Source: Strongylocentrotus droebachiensis
Taxonomy: Eukaryota > Echinodermata > Echinoidea > Camarodonta > Strongylocentrotidae
DNA: 64,000 bases
Direction: 5' to 3'
NCBI GenBank assembly: GCA_035222895.1
Contig: JAVYIG010005385.1
Coordinates: 62,001 to 126,000, forward strand
The stretch's first letter is position 1. The number at the start of each line of letters is the position of its first letter. Positions 52,441-62,888 of this stretch are shown one piece after another. The position numbers and the translations under genes are program-made. The notes beneath the pieces were generated by a model. It saw only the letters and a program-made list of their open reading frames with translations. It did not search any database and was not told the DNA's origin.

Positions 52441-52454
52441 CCCTTACAAAAATG

Positions 52455-52860
52455 TACCATGTAAAAAGCATGGTTTCAGTACCATGGTTACCATGGTTCT
52501 CATGGTGGATGGTAATTTGGACATAGAACCATGGTAACCATGGTACTGAAAACCATGGTAACACCGAAGTATGATAACCATGGTTCAGTGTTCGGTGTTC
52601 GGTACCATGGTTACCATGGTTCTCGGTACCATGGTTACCATGGTTCTTGGTACCATGACCATGGTTCTTGGTACCATGACCACGGTTCTCGGTACCATGA
52701 CCATGGTTCTAGGTACCATGGTTACCTTCGTTCTCGGTACCATGGTTACCATGGTTCTTGGTACCATGACCATGGTTCTCGGTACCATGGTTACCATGGT
52801 TCTCCCATACCTTTCGTTACCATTGTTCTCCTGTACCTAGGTTACCATGGTACTTGTACT
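52455..52860. repeat. Left subterminal (GGTACCATGGTTACCATGGTTCT)-type array
   Basis: Repeats of ACCATGGTT, GGTACCATGACCATGG and GGTTCTCGGTACCATG. Each ACCATGGT is self-complementary, so the strand can fold many ways. Open frames across it are compositional. Confidence 0.92.
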
Positions 52861-54751
52861 ATAATGTTACTGCACGTACCCAGTCGCTTTTCCATTCTGT
52901 ATGTAGCTTAATAAAAAGAAAGCATTGATTACATTGCATGATTGATTTTTTGTTATCATTTACAAATCTACTACCTAAATTAAGCACTTTCAACACAGTA
53001 TTCCTCATAATATCTGCCAGCCCTTGATCATTTTACTTTGAAAGAACATGCTGGTCTGCAAAGTAGACACAAAAATGATAGGAGCTGGCATGAAGTCCAC
53101 TTTCAGCACAATTATCCATTTTCTCAAGGTTCAGCCACTACTCTCGCAAACATGATCTGTTAACAAAAGACATCACAAAAATGTTGATCATTATTGTCAA
53201 ATGATCATATGACGTATCAAACATCAAACAATGGAAACAATATGTTAACTTTTTTAAAGGTGTTTATTCAAACAAGCTAAAATCTAGCTCGCGTAAAATA
53301 TATAAAACAATTTACAGGCGAAAACTGAAGTCTATTTCTATAGCGAAAGACTGCCGCTTGTTACATTATACATGACACTAAACACTTTCAGCACACAGCA
53401 ATATTATAAGTAAAGTGGTTAGTCTATTTCTATAGCGAAAGACTGCCGCTCATATTCAAATTACATAGTACATTTCACAAACTGTCCTTCCAGCGGAGGT
53501 TCGAGATTCGTCGATGACGTCGTACTCAAATTGAGTTTGAAGAAACAATTAGTAGCTAGGTCTACTTGCTATGGTAGATCATAGATGACGTCGTTAATCA
53601 TAGTACAGTTCAAAAAATGAATGATGAATGAAAGCCAAGAGTCGGCAATGTCGATCGGTTGCCAAGTCCATGTATGGCGATGGTGAAACTTGGTATAGAG
53701 TTCGACATCGACGGTGATCGAAGACCGATCGAAAGTCGATAAATTCATCATTAGCCGGAGTCAGGATCAGACTTGCAAACGACGAAACGCAAATCGAAGA
53801 CGAATAATGTAAAAAGGAGGCTCTTACCTTCAATCAAAGTTTGACGTCGACGGTGTTCAAAGACAGAACAAAAGTCGATAATGCCAATGTTCAATTCATT
53901 ATTAGAGTTCGCAACAAACTTCAAAGTTCAAACGCCAAAACGGAGGTCAACGACGAAGACATGGTGATGGTGGCGTTGATGTTTTGGTCAAGATGATGAT
54001 AAAGAACGATGTCGATATGGAAACTCCTCGTTTGTCATGTTGCGTATATATCTGTAATTTAAAAAAGACAATTTTGAATTAGAGTCTATGACAAAAACAA
54101 ATATGAATATCAACATGAAATCACACATGCAGTCACAGAGCAGAGGCAGACATGACATGCATCGATTAGCATTATTCGTTAATTTGTTGGATTTCTATGC
54201 AGTAGATCTACGTATTCTATTTATTTTCTAAAAAGAATAAAACATTCAATCCTGCGAACAATGACACTATATACTAACAGTAGAGTTAATGACAATGTGT
54301 ATATAAATGGACAAACTTTGCTTTGAATGAGATGCCCCATAAACCCATCAAGATACTACAACAAATTACGTGCATGGGATCATACATGTTCAGTCTTAAC
54401 TGTTATCCTGTCGAAGGTATTTGAAATCCCAGTTGACAATGTCATAAATAACTATCTAGACATCGACTAGATCTATCTACTTATTGTAAATAAAGTAAAT
54501 GATTCTTAAACTTACCCATACTGTTGTATATTAGCCGGGAAAAACAGAATTCAGCATGATTTTGCAGATCTAAAACACCAAGATGTACACGAGGCATGAA
54601 GCTGGACTGTGAACAGTGCAGTGCACGTACTAGCTATACTGCTGCATGTACACAGCATACACGTACACTGCATGCACTGCTGCGCTGTACAGCGATCCTC
54701 CACACACAAAATGGCTGCTCCTTGGTTGTGTAGCTGTAGCTGCATTCGCTG
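52861..54751. other. Interior of the TIR element, left of the nested insertion
   Basis: No recognised gene. AGTCTATTTCTATAGCGAAA then GACTGCCGCT occurs twice (about 53330 and 53422). GATCGAAAGTCGAT-like and GACGTCG motifs cluster at 53510-53880. A TGCATG/GTACA-rich patch at 54610-54690. Confidence 0.5.
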
Positions 54752-54759
54752 GTTGTGTG

Positions 54760-56267
54760 CACAGAATTATAAGAAGGAGAAGGATTATAGCGAGACGTTC
54801 CTCCGCATCGCCGTAATCCGGCAGGTGTCACGTGATCGGCGCCATGTTGATGGTCCCATAGCTATAGCTTCGCGCTGTTGTTGTTAATGGGATTTGATTG
54901 ATACTCTGGATAAAACTGCCAAAGGCACCAACATGCCTTCATGTGTGGCTTTCAACTGCTCAAATCGGAAGCATAAAGTATGTGGGAAGACGTTCCACAG
55001 GCAATTTTTCAATAATATTTTGTAAGAGACATAGTAAATTCCCAAAACTAATCATGAATGAATGAACGCCAAATGTGTGTGTAGTCCCGTATACCCAACT
55101 CGCTGTAATGTAACTGTAATTGTAAAACTAGTTACTGAGTTTTTCACATGTTCAATGGCAATCCTACTAACAATATGACTAACGTTAGGGCTAGCTATGT
55201 CTAACTTTTTGTTAATGTTGGTGATATTTTTTTATTTGTCTGCATAAGGCTGCATTACTAGACTCTGAAAGTTAAATAGCCTAACAAAAAGTTAGGCTTT
55301 AATTGAACTTTGAAGTTTTAACTCTGTCTGTGTAAGTCATTACGTCAGTCATATATAAATAGACTCTAACGTTTAATTATACTTGTACAAATTACAAGGT
55401 CATGCACATCATCATATGTGAAGAATGTACCGTATCATGAAGATCACGGTCAAGAAATAAAATTAAAAATCTTCATCGAACATGTATTTCATAGATTTTT
55501 TTATTGACTTTAGATCAATGCTGGATTGCAATCATCATTTAATTTGTAAAGTGATTTTAAGCGGTGAGAGAGGCTTGCTAAGACCATGGAAGTACTTTCC
55601 ATGCTAAGACTTTTTTTTTCTTTTAACTATTATTAAAATTTGCATGAATGTGTGTGTGATTAAATGGATGTGGAGTTATAAAGAGCAAAAAGGAATAACA
55701 ATGTATGTGTCTGTATAATGAGGAGAGTGATTATTAAAATTTGCATGTACATGTGTGTGTGTGATTAAATGGGTGTGAAGTTGAAAGGTATCTAGAGAGA
55801 GAAGTCAAAAGGAAATGATACTGTATGTGTCAGAGAGATATTATTAAGATATTTATGTATGTGTGTTTGATGAAATGGGAGTGGAGTTATACAATTAGGG
55901 AGAAAGCGAATGATGATCGAGGGAGAGATTTTTGGGAAAAGGATAGGCCTGTATAGCTAGCAATTCTCTAATTCTTTCCCATCAAAGAACTTGAGATCAA
56001 CATGACAACTAGGCCTTTAGATTTATTTTCTTGGGCATAATAGGCTGCAAAAAAAAAACCCAAAACAGATAGAAATGTCACATTGTGAGAGAGAGGTTCA
56101 GGGAAAAGCAACACATCCGTATGTGAGGACAGTAAAAGAAATGACCAGGATGGGACCATCAACATGGCGGCGTGTTCACTCGAGCGTGAAGCCCAGTGCG
56201 TGAATTGGCTAGCCGTTGTGTGTGCATAGTGTATGCCCATGAGCCTTCTCCTTCTTATAATTCTGTG
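54760..56267. mobile_element. 1.5-kb P-element-like transposon relic with 8-bp GTTGTGTG target duplication
   Basis: GTTGTGTG flanks both sides (54752-54759, 56268-56275). The 24-bp terminal inverted repeats are identical, starting CACAGAATTATAAGAAGGAG. A second, subterminal inverted pair of 19 bp (GCCATGTTGATGGTCCCAT at 54841-54859 and its inverse at 56150-56168) lies about 80-100 bp inside each end. A THAP-type N-terminus is encoded at 54933. Eight-bp duplications, subterminal inverted repeats and a THAP DNA-binding domain are P-element superfamily traits (transposase/THAP9). The transposase body is missing, so this is an internally deleted copy. Confidence 0.85.
54933..55025 (+). pseudogene. 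THAP-domain N-terminal fragment (P-like transposase remnant)
   Basis: A 30-residue frame reads MPSCVAFNCSNRKHKVCGKT then FHR, matching the start of THAP zinc fingers (M-P-x-C-x-x-x-x-C-x-N-R ... F-x-x-F). The F-P and distal C-x-x-H parts are not present. After FHR the sequence becomes AT-rich and stops at TAA. Either a lost splice donor or an internal deletion ended it. THAP domains bind the transposon's own subterminal DNA. Confidence 0.6.
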
Positions 56268-56979
56268 GTTGTGTGGGGCTGGGGCTTGTTGGTATATAGT
56301 CTTGACTTGTGCAGACCTTCTTTATGATATTTCAAGCTGTTGCACAATTTCTACATTTACACACTATTGATAAATGGCCAAATGAAAGTTATCTTTTCCA
56401 CTCCTGTTTTCCCGTAATAAAAATTGCACAAGTCTTAAACTGCATTAATGCATATATTAAATTTTAGTCAGATTCCTAGCTGTATAGGCCTACTTTTTAA
56501 TTGTCAGTTTTTCATTTAAACTAAAATCTTAGAAAACTAAAGGACTATGAAATTACATAATTTTACTGGATACACGCGATATAGTTTTTCCCTACAATTC
56601 TAATAATAAAATAAAAAAATCATAATAATCATGTTTTTTATGATTCTTCTAATTATTTGTTTAACATTTGTTTTTTTATATTTTTTAATCATAATTTTTT
56701 CTTTCTTGTTCTTAATGATTCTTAATTTGTTTTTTTATAGTTCTTATATGTTTTGTTATTTGATTTCATGTGTCCGGTAAAATGATTTCATGCGTTCGGT
56801 AATTTGTTGTTGTTTATGTTTAAAAAAATTGCAAACGATTCCTACCGAACGACTCATACCTGCACATTAATTGTATACTAACAAAGGTTATTATATACTA
56901 TTATATGGCATTATTATCTATGTAATACTTATGTACACAGAATTAAATCAATCGGACAAACAAAACAAACACAACATAT

Positions 56980-57325
56980 GGTACTGAACCATGGTTAGAA
57001 ACATACAACTGCCAATAAAGTACCACAATGTACCATGTACAAATTCGGAAGTACCATGGTATACCATGGTACTTGTCATATAACCGTGGTAATACCATGG
57101 TTCTGACATAGTAGTACCATGGTTAGAGACGAGTACCACAGGTACCATAGAGTACCATGGTACAAAATTGGAAGTACCATGGTATACGATGGTACTTGTC
57201 ATATAACCATGGTAGTACCATAGTTCTTTGATGGTAGTACCATGGTTAGAGACCAGTACCACAGGTACCATGGTGGTACCATGGTTTTACCATGGTTTTA
57301 CCATGGTTACCATGGTACTTTTTTA
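56980..57325. repeat. Right subterminal ACCATGG palindrome array
   Basis: Repeats of GTACCATGGTATACCATGGT, ACCATGGTTAGAGACGAGTA and ACTTGTCATATAACC. Includes two ~125-bp direct units (about 57005 and 57130). Confidence 0.92.
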
Positions 57326-57333
57326 TAAGGGTA

Positions 57334-57765
57334 TGGTCAATGGTGTTTCAATGGTGGAAGTGTATGGTGAAAGGTGTTTCAATGGTAGAGTCGGTATGGT
57401 GAATGGTGTTTCAATGGTAGAGTCTGTATGGTGAATGGTGTTTCAATGGTGGAATTGTATGGTCAATGGTGTTTCAATGGTGGCGTCTGTATGGTCAATG
57501 ATGTTTCAATGGTGGCGTCTGTATGGTGAATGGTGTTTCAATGGTAGAGTCTGTATGGTGAATGGTGTTTCAATGTTGGAATTGTATGGTCAATGGTGTT
57601 TCAATGGTGGAAGTGTATGGTGAAAGGTGTTTCAATGGTAGAGTCGGTATGGTGAATGGTGTTTCAATGGTAGAGTCTGTATGGTGAATGGTGTTTCAAT
57701 GGTGGAATTGTATGGTCAATGGTGTTTCAATGGTGGAAGTGTATGGTCAATGGTGTTTCACTGGT
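57334..57765 (+). repeat. 31-32 bp minisatellite, right part
   Basis: Same units as 52090-52440. A higher-order block (GGTGGAAGTGTATGGTGAAA ... AGAGTCGGTATGG) is repeated at 57353 and 57606. Confidence 0.95.
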
Positions 57766-58620
57766 AGTGACTTTGAGAAAACTAGGTGTCCCTCATACAA
57801 TTTGCTCTGTGATTCCGCTTTATTTTTCGAGAATATTTCTTCATGATCAACGTTCAAAGCTGACCAACTGCAAGGAATAATACCCTAGTCCTCAGGAACA
57901 ATGATGGATCTTTAGTTTTTTCTTCAATTTGGAGTAATTTTTGATCTGATATGTGTCTCTTTACCGTGAGTAACTGCTGTTTTGTGCCTGTGGTCCCACT
58001 CATATGACTCTGTGATGTACATTATTATACATTTGCTTACATGAACAGCCTGTTATTGTTAATTAAAGCAGCTTATAAATCATTCTATTTCATTACGCAA
58101 ATTGAAATATTTCAGTATTAGGGACACACCTTTAGAACTTTTATCAAGTTATTTATCTGATCGTAAACAATAAATAATTATTAATGAAGCTGCCCTTACA
58201 ACAAACATTTCAATGGTTTACCAATGGTATACCATTTTCAAATATTCAAATTCAATAGTGTAAATAGTACCATTCATCTACCATTGGTGATTATGCAAAT
58301 GAGCGTCCAAAATTATTATTAGGTTGAATGGTATTTCACTGGTATTTTGGGGGCTGCATCTCATTGAACGTGGTGTAAAGAAAGGGGGACTATAGGGGAG
58401 AGAGAGGAGACGGTTTGAAAAGAGAAAGACGTGCAAAAAGAGTAAGAGAGATGGGGGGGGGGGTCAATAATAAAGACATATGTGCCTGGCTCTCACCAGA
58501 CGGTGTAAATAGAGAAAGATGTGTAAAAAGAGTGAGAAAAAGTTAGAGAGAGAGAGAGAGAGAGATAGATGCGACTTGAAGATAGAAAGATATGCTAAGA
58601 GAGTTAGAGTGTGTGTGTGT

Positions 58621-58652
<32 letters not shown>

Positions 58653-59364
58653 AGGAGAGAGTCAATTATTAGAGAAACAGTACGTACGGTAATTCTATCT
58701 GGAACCAGAAGGGAGTTAACACAGAGTTAAGACCCTTCTGACTCTCACCAGACTATAATGATAAATAAGAGAGGGTTTTTTTTTTTTTTTTTTTGTGTGC
58801 CACTAATGAGGTTTGTATTCACATGCAAACATCAAAATAAAGCTGTGAGAACAAATATAATTAACGTACAATGTTATCAATAGAAATCACATATTTTCTC
58901 AACTATACAATATTTTGCTACTTTTCATCTAAAGTGCTTTTAACAGTTTCTCTGGCAACTTTTGGTCTGGCTTTTAAGCTGTTCTGTTTACTATTTCTCT
59001 TCCAAAAATTATTTTAGTTTTAAACAGTTATCATTGAATCCATACTTATTCCGGACGACTAATATTTTGTAAATACACCAGAATGTGATCGTCGTTACAA
59101 CGTCTACCTCTCAGTCAGTCTCGTGGCCTCTATACACACACATCAATGACGTTTTGCATAATTATTATGAAATAGTGAATGCTGATACAGTATTCTGTGG
59201 CGGGGGCGTGGGAGGGGATTAAAAAAAAAATCCGTGAAATCAATTCTCTCCCCCTCCCCCCGTAAAATCAACGGCGCATCCCCTACCCTCGACGCACGCA
59301 CACACACACCCACATACACCCCTCTTCAATTTAACTGGCCTTGTGAATGAAGCTAATACATTAA
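57766..59364. other. Interval without recognised genes; GA and GT microsatellites
   Basis: ATTTCAATGGTTTACCAATG and nearby CAATGGT words at 58205-58350 are related to the minisatellite flank. GA repeats at about 58545-58565 and 58625-58655; poly-T at 58777-58794. No exon seen. Confidence 0.5.
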
Positions 59365-59645
59365 TTATGTGTTATGCTGAAATATTATTCACCTATTTCA
59401 TGTCGATCTATTTACAAAATGCAGTAGGGCTTATCTTTTATCAATAAATCTGCCAGACACAGTAACAATGGTTCATACTTGTTCCCTCTATTTGCCTATT
59501 TTGCGCGGCGTGCAAGCATTCGGGACAAGTATAGTTGGCTTTGTAAAGGCATTCGTGGTGTCAGGTGCGGTTCGGTTTGCATGGTATAAAGTTAGACACC
59601 ATCTTGATTTGCACAAATCACCAGTACATTATCGAATAGTCCTTC
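59365..59645 (+). repeat. Dispersed repeat, copy B (truncated)
   Basis: Matches the first half of copies A and C, from TATGTGTTATGCTGAAATAT to GTACATTATCGAATAGTCC. Confidence 0.88.
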
Positions 59646-59929
59646 TTAAAGTAACTCGGTAATATTGTTGAAGGTTGATGAAAAGTCTGCATCATTTTGG
59701 TATGAAATGTTACTTAACATATTCCTTCTACTGTACTAACCCTCTAGCATGAAAAATATCCTGAATTTTTTTTCAAGCCACAAAGATATGTATGGTGTTC
59801 TTGAAGGTGTCACTGTGCGACACCCTCTAACAGAAATTTCCCAGCCGTATTTCCATGAAAAAAAAGACATAGGACAGGCTTTTAAAGAATTTTTCAAACT
59901 TAACTGTCTGGATTGAAATAAAGAACCAA

Positions 59930-60140
59930 TTCAAGATAGAGAGGCAGAGGTAGAGACAGGGCAAGAGAAGTAGGGGAGACAGAGAGAAATGGTGAAAGAG
60001 TAAAGAGAGATAGAAAGAGAGAGAGAGAGATGCAGAGAAGGAGAAACGGCAGAACATGAAAGGGGAAGGGAAACAGAGCAAGAGGGGAGAGGACACACAC
60101 TCAAACACGCAAACACACACACTCAAACACGCAAACACAC
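59930..60140. repeat. GA-rich and CA-rich low-complexity block
   Basis: AGAGAGAG/GGGA-rich sequence followed by CAAACACGCAAACACACACA twice. The minus-strand open frames are low-complexity artefacts. Confidence 0.85.
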
Positions 60141-60194
60141 ACACCTACACACATCCCTCTTCGCTTTGACTGGCCTTGTGAATGAAGCTAATAC

Positions 60195-60732
60195 ATTCCT
60201 TATGTGTTATGCTGAAATATTATTCACCTATTTCATGTCGATCTATTTATAAAGTGCAACGAGGCTTAAAATCTGCATCATGCAGTTAACAATGGTTCAT
60301 ATTTTGTCCCTCTATTTGCCTATATTTTGCACGAGATGCAAGCATTCGGGAGAAGTGTCGTTTGCTTTGTAAAGGCTTTCGTGGTGTCAGGTTCGGTTTA
60401 GTTCGGATGGTATATATTTAGACGCCATCTTGATTTGCACAAATCACCAGTACATTGTCGAATAGTTCTTCTGTAAGCGAAGTTTAAGCATCAAAGAACA
60501 GCAATCGAGGGGTGAACTTTCTTCCGACCTTCAAAATACGAAGGTAAGAATAGCAAACTTTAAATTGTAGGAAGTGAACTGGGTCGTTTTGATGGAGGTG
60601 TGAACAATTATTACGTCGTAAACGCGGAAGTGAAAGAAAAATCGATTAAACGGTCAGGAAACGAGCGTGAACGAGTATGAGACGTGAATGAAATGATAAT
60701 AAAGCGAGATCAAGAGAGAGAGAGGCAGAGAC
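60195..60732 (+). repeat. Dispersed repeat, copy C
   Basis: Full-length partner of copy A (51447-51990), including the TCGATTAAACGGTCA..GAAACGAGCGTG block and the GAGATCAAGAGAGAGAGAGG end. Confidence 0.9.
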
Positions 60733-61141
60733 AGGGTAGTAGAGCAGGAGAAGAAGAGGGAGGGAGAGCAAGAGAATGATAGGGATACGGAGAAAGGGAG
60801 AGGGTGAAAGAGTAGATATATGTGCAGAGCAAGAGAAGGAGAGCGGGCAGAAAAGAGGAGAGGGGAAGGGAAACAGAACAAGAGAGAGGAGAGACACAGA
60901 GAGAGAAAGATGCAAAACATACACAATCTTTTCATGTTACCTTCTTTTGCCATGACTCAAAGCGTTACAACTAATGGTCACCTTTGACGCTTCTTTGTTT
61001 ACGTTCGGTATTATGATTTCAATTTGTTAGCGCCACACTTTCAATAGCTTTCCCTGGATTCACATTCCGCATATTGAACGAATAGGACAACTATGAACGC
61101 GAACAACCAACTCGTAGAAGAAAAAAAAAAAACTCTATTGC
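60733..61141. other. GA-rich then ordinary sequence, no gene
   Basis: Purine-rich to about 60910; nothing recognised afterwards. Confidence 0.5.
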
Positions 61142-61144
61142 TAA

Positions 61145-61776
61145 TGCCTAGGTCAAATTTGCCGCGGCAGCCGTGCGGTCTTAATTATATACGGCCAATA
61201 GCAATAATAGGACCGCCGCAGCTTTCCCACGGTCACATACGGTAGCGGTCACATTGTTAGGGTAGCCGAACGGCGTATCTTGAATTTATATCTGCGACTG
61301 ACGTACGGCCTTTGAAGTGATCACGCATAGTCGCCTTAAGGCGTCCCTGCGGCGGCCGCAGCTTTGTCGACAAATACTAAGGTAGACGCAAGGTAGCCGC
61401 AATGGGCCCGCAATGTAGCCGCAATGGGCCCGCAAGGTGGCCTAAGGGGGACCATACGGCGACCATGCCGCCAGACTGATGCTACCGTTCCACCCCTGGA
61501 GTATATTAAACGTAAGGCTACCGTACGCTCGACGTACGGTCGCCGTGGAACCGCTCTACGCGTCTAATCGCTACGGCGCGTCTAATCGCTACGGTGAACC
61601 TTGAAATGAAAACAGTTATAACTCCCACGGCGACCCGTCCGGTCTGTAGAGATAGGGATAAGCCCTAGGGTGACCCTGAGGACGCCGCAGATTCTTTGCG
61701 GCCGCTGCAAGTATCTCTCAATTTCGGAGGCGTAGGGCAGCCGTATCCTAGCCGTAGAGCAAATATGACCTAGGCA
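61145..61776. mobile_element. 632-bp GC/CpG-rich TIR element with TAA target duplication
   Basis: Flanked by TAA on both sides (61142-61144, 61777-61779). Ends TGCCTAGGTCAAATTTGC and inverted GCAAATATGACCTAGGCA. The interior is much richer in G+C and CpG than its surroundings, with dense TACGG, TAGCCG and GGCGAC words on both strands and short tandems (GTAGCCGCAATGGGCCCGCA twice; CGCGTCTAATCGCTACGG twice). No ORF. A TAA duplication suggests PIF/Harbinger-type mobilisation. Confidence 0.85.
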
Positions 61777-61779
61777 TAA

Positions 61780-62078
61780 AGGACCTCTTCAAAGGGTAGT
61801 TTTGACGGTGGATTTTGTCCAGGTTTGCTCCCTCAAGGTAAATTGTACCAACATCTTCCAGAACATAAAAAGCGGTGCAAATTTGCAATCAAGCACCATG
61901 CATTATACGTTCTTTCAAAGATGAAATAATTATGTAATCTAAAACGAATACATTTTTCCTACATGGCATGTTAAGATAAATCCGTTAGCAAATTGGATAC
62001 TATTTGTGTATACAAAGTCATATTGACTGTTTCATGAATTTACCCTGCATTGATATTTGTTTCTCTTTAATAACACAG
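61780..62078. other. Upstream intron or 5' flank of the 2A gene
   Basis: AT-rich, no recognised element; ends in the acceptor TTCTCTTTAATAACACAG. Confidence 0.5.
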
Positions 62079-62888
62079 TATCCTCATGTCACCATGCCTG
62101 TGTCTCTTGGTGAATGGCGTGTCAGGATCGGCACGTTCATGCGCCGTCGGAGGAAAGAATATGACTACAACTACTTTTGGAGCAAACTTCACAACTTAAT
62201 AAAAAAAAACAAGAATGCGGAGCCGCCCAAAGAAAACGACAATCCTGAGTGTAACATCTCATCTCGTACTGGCTCTTCACCTGATGCGAATAGTTCTCAA
62301 GGGAACACGGCCTGTCGACCTGCGTCTCCTTACAATGTCAACCTGAATACCACTCAAACCGGGCCTTCATGTGACGTCAGCGTTAGCAGATGTAATGCTA
62401 ATTGTCAGACTCGGTCACCATGTGACGGTCCAGAGTTTGATACTGTCACGGAGAGAGGATTCCCATGTGATGTAAAAAGACCCGGTCATAGCGATGTCTC
62501 TCACTCTGAGTCTTCGTGTGCTGAAAACAGTGGTTCTCCAACAGCAAATGAGACCAACCCTGTCCACGATACCACTGACATTCAGAACCCAGTTCCCCGA
62601 CCCTGTGTAGAAGACGAATTGGACAATAGATACATAACCATTAAGCTAGTGTCACATGAATACCCCCCTTATTCCGTTCAAATAATAGAACCACCTGAAG
62701 TTGTCACATCAGAATCGTACTCAGATGTACCTGTAGCCATCGCGGGTGAAACAGATCGTATCCAAACAGACGTGAAGGAGACATCAAGCTCTGCACCGTC
62801 GGGGATAGAGGACCTATCATCGGGCTTGCCACCTAAACCCAGGCAAGATACAAAGAGAAACACCGAGCAAACAACACAAGCTATCAGG
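62079..62888 (+). CDS. 2A gene, exon with candidate start
   Basis: Acceptor AATAACACAG ends at 62078; donor GTATGA starts at 62889, with phase 0 at both ends. ATG 62094 in GTCACCATGC is a good initiation context. The frame is also open upstream of it (an ATG at 62004 lies in what looks like intron), so an earlier coding exon cannot be excluded. Confidence 0.65.

Larger units (their letters stand above)
52441..57331. mobile_element. 4.9-kb TIR element inserted in the minisatellite, TA target duplication, ACCATGG-rich subterminal arrays
   Basis: Left end CCCTTACAAAAATGTACCAT and inverted right end ATGGTACTTTTTTATAAGGG. Removing the element and one TA restores a normal minisatellite unit, identical to one at about 57560-57605. 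About 400 bp inside the left end and 340 bp inside the right end are dense in the palindrome ACCATGGT. No long ORF or transposase motif of its own was seen; it harbours a nested P-like element at 54760-56267. Probably non-autonomous; the superfamily is undecided (TA duplication fits Tc1/mariner-type or similar). Confidence 0.88.

Noticed and set aside
52102..52911. Several long frames rich in FQWW..GEW and GTMVTMV repeats
   Set aside because: Translations of the minisatellite and ACCATGG arrays; unit lengths not multiples of three are read in several frames equally well.
59827..60144. Overlapping minus-strand frames rich in Cys/Ser/Leu
   Set aside because: GA- and CA-repeat artefacts; the twin frames at 60646-60953 arise the same way.
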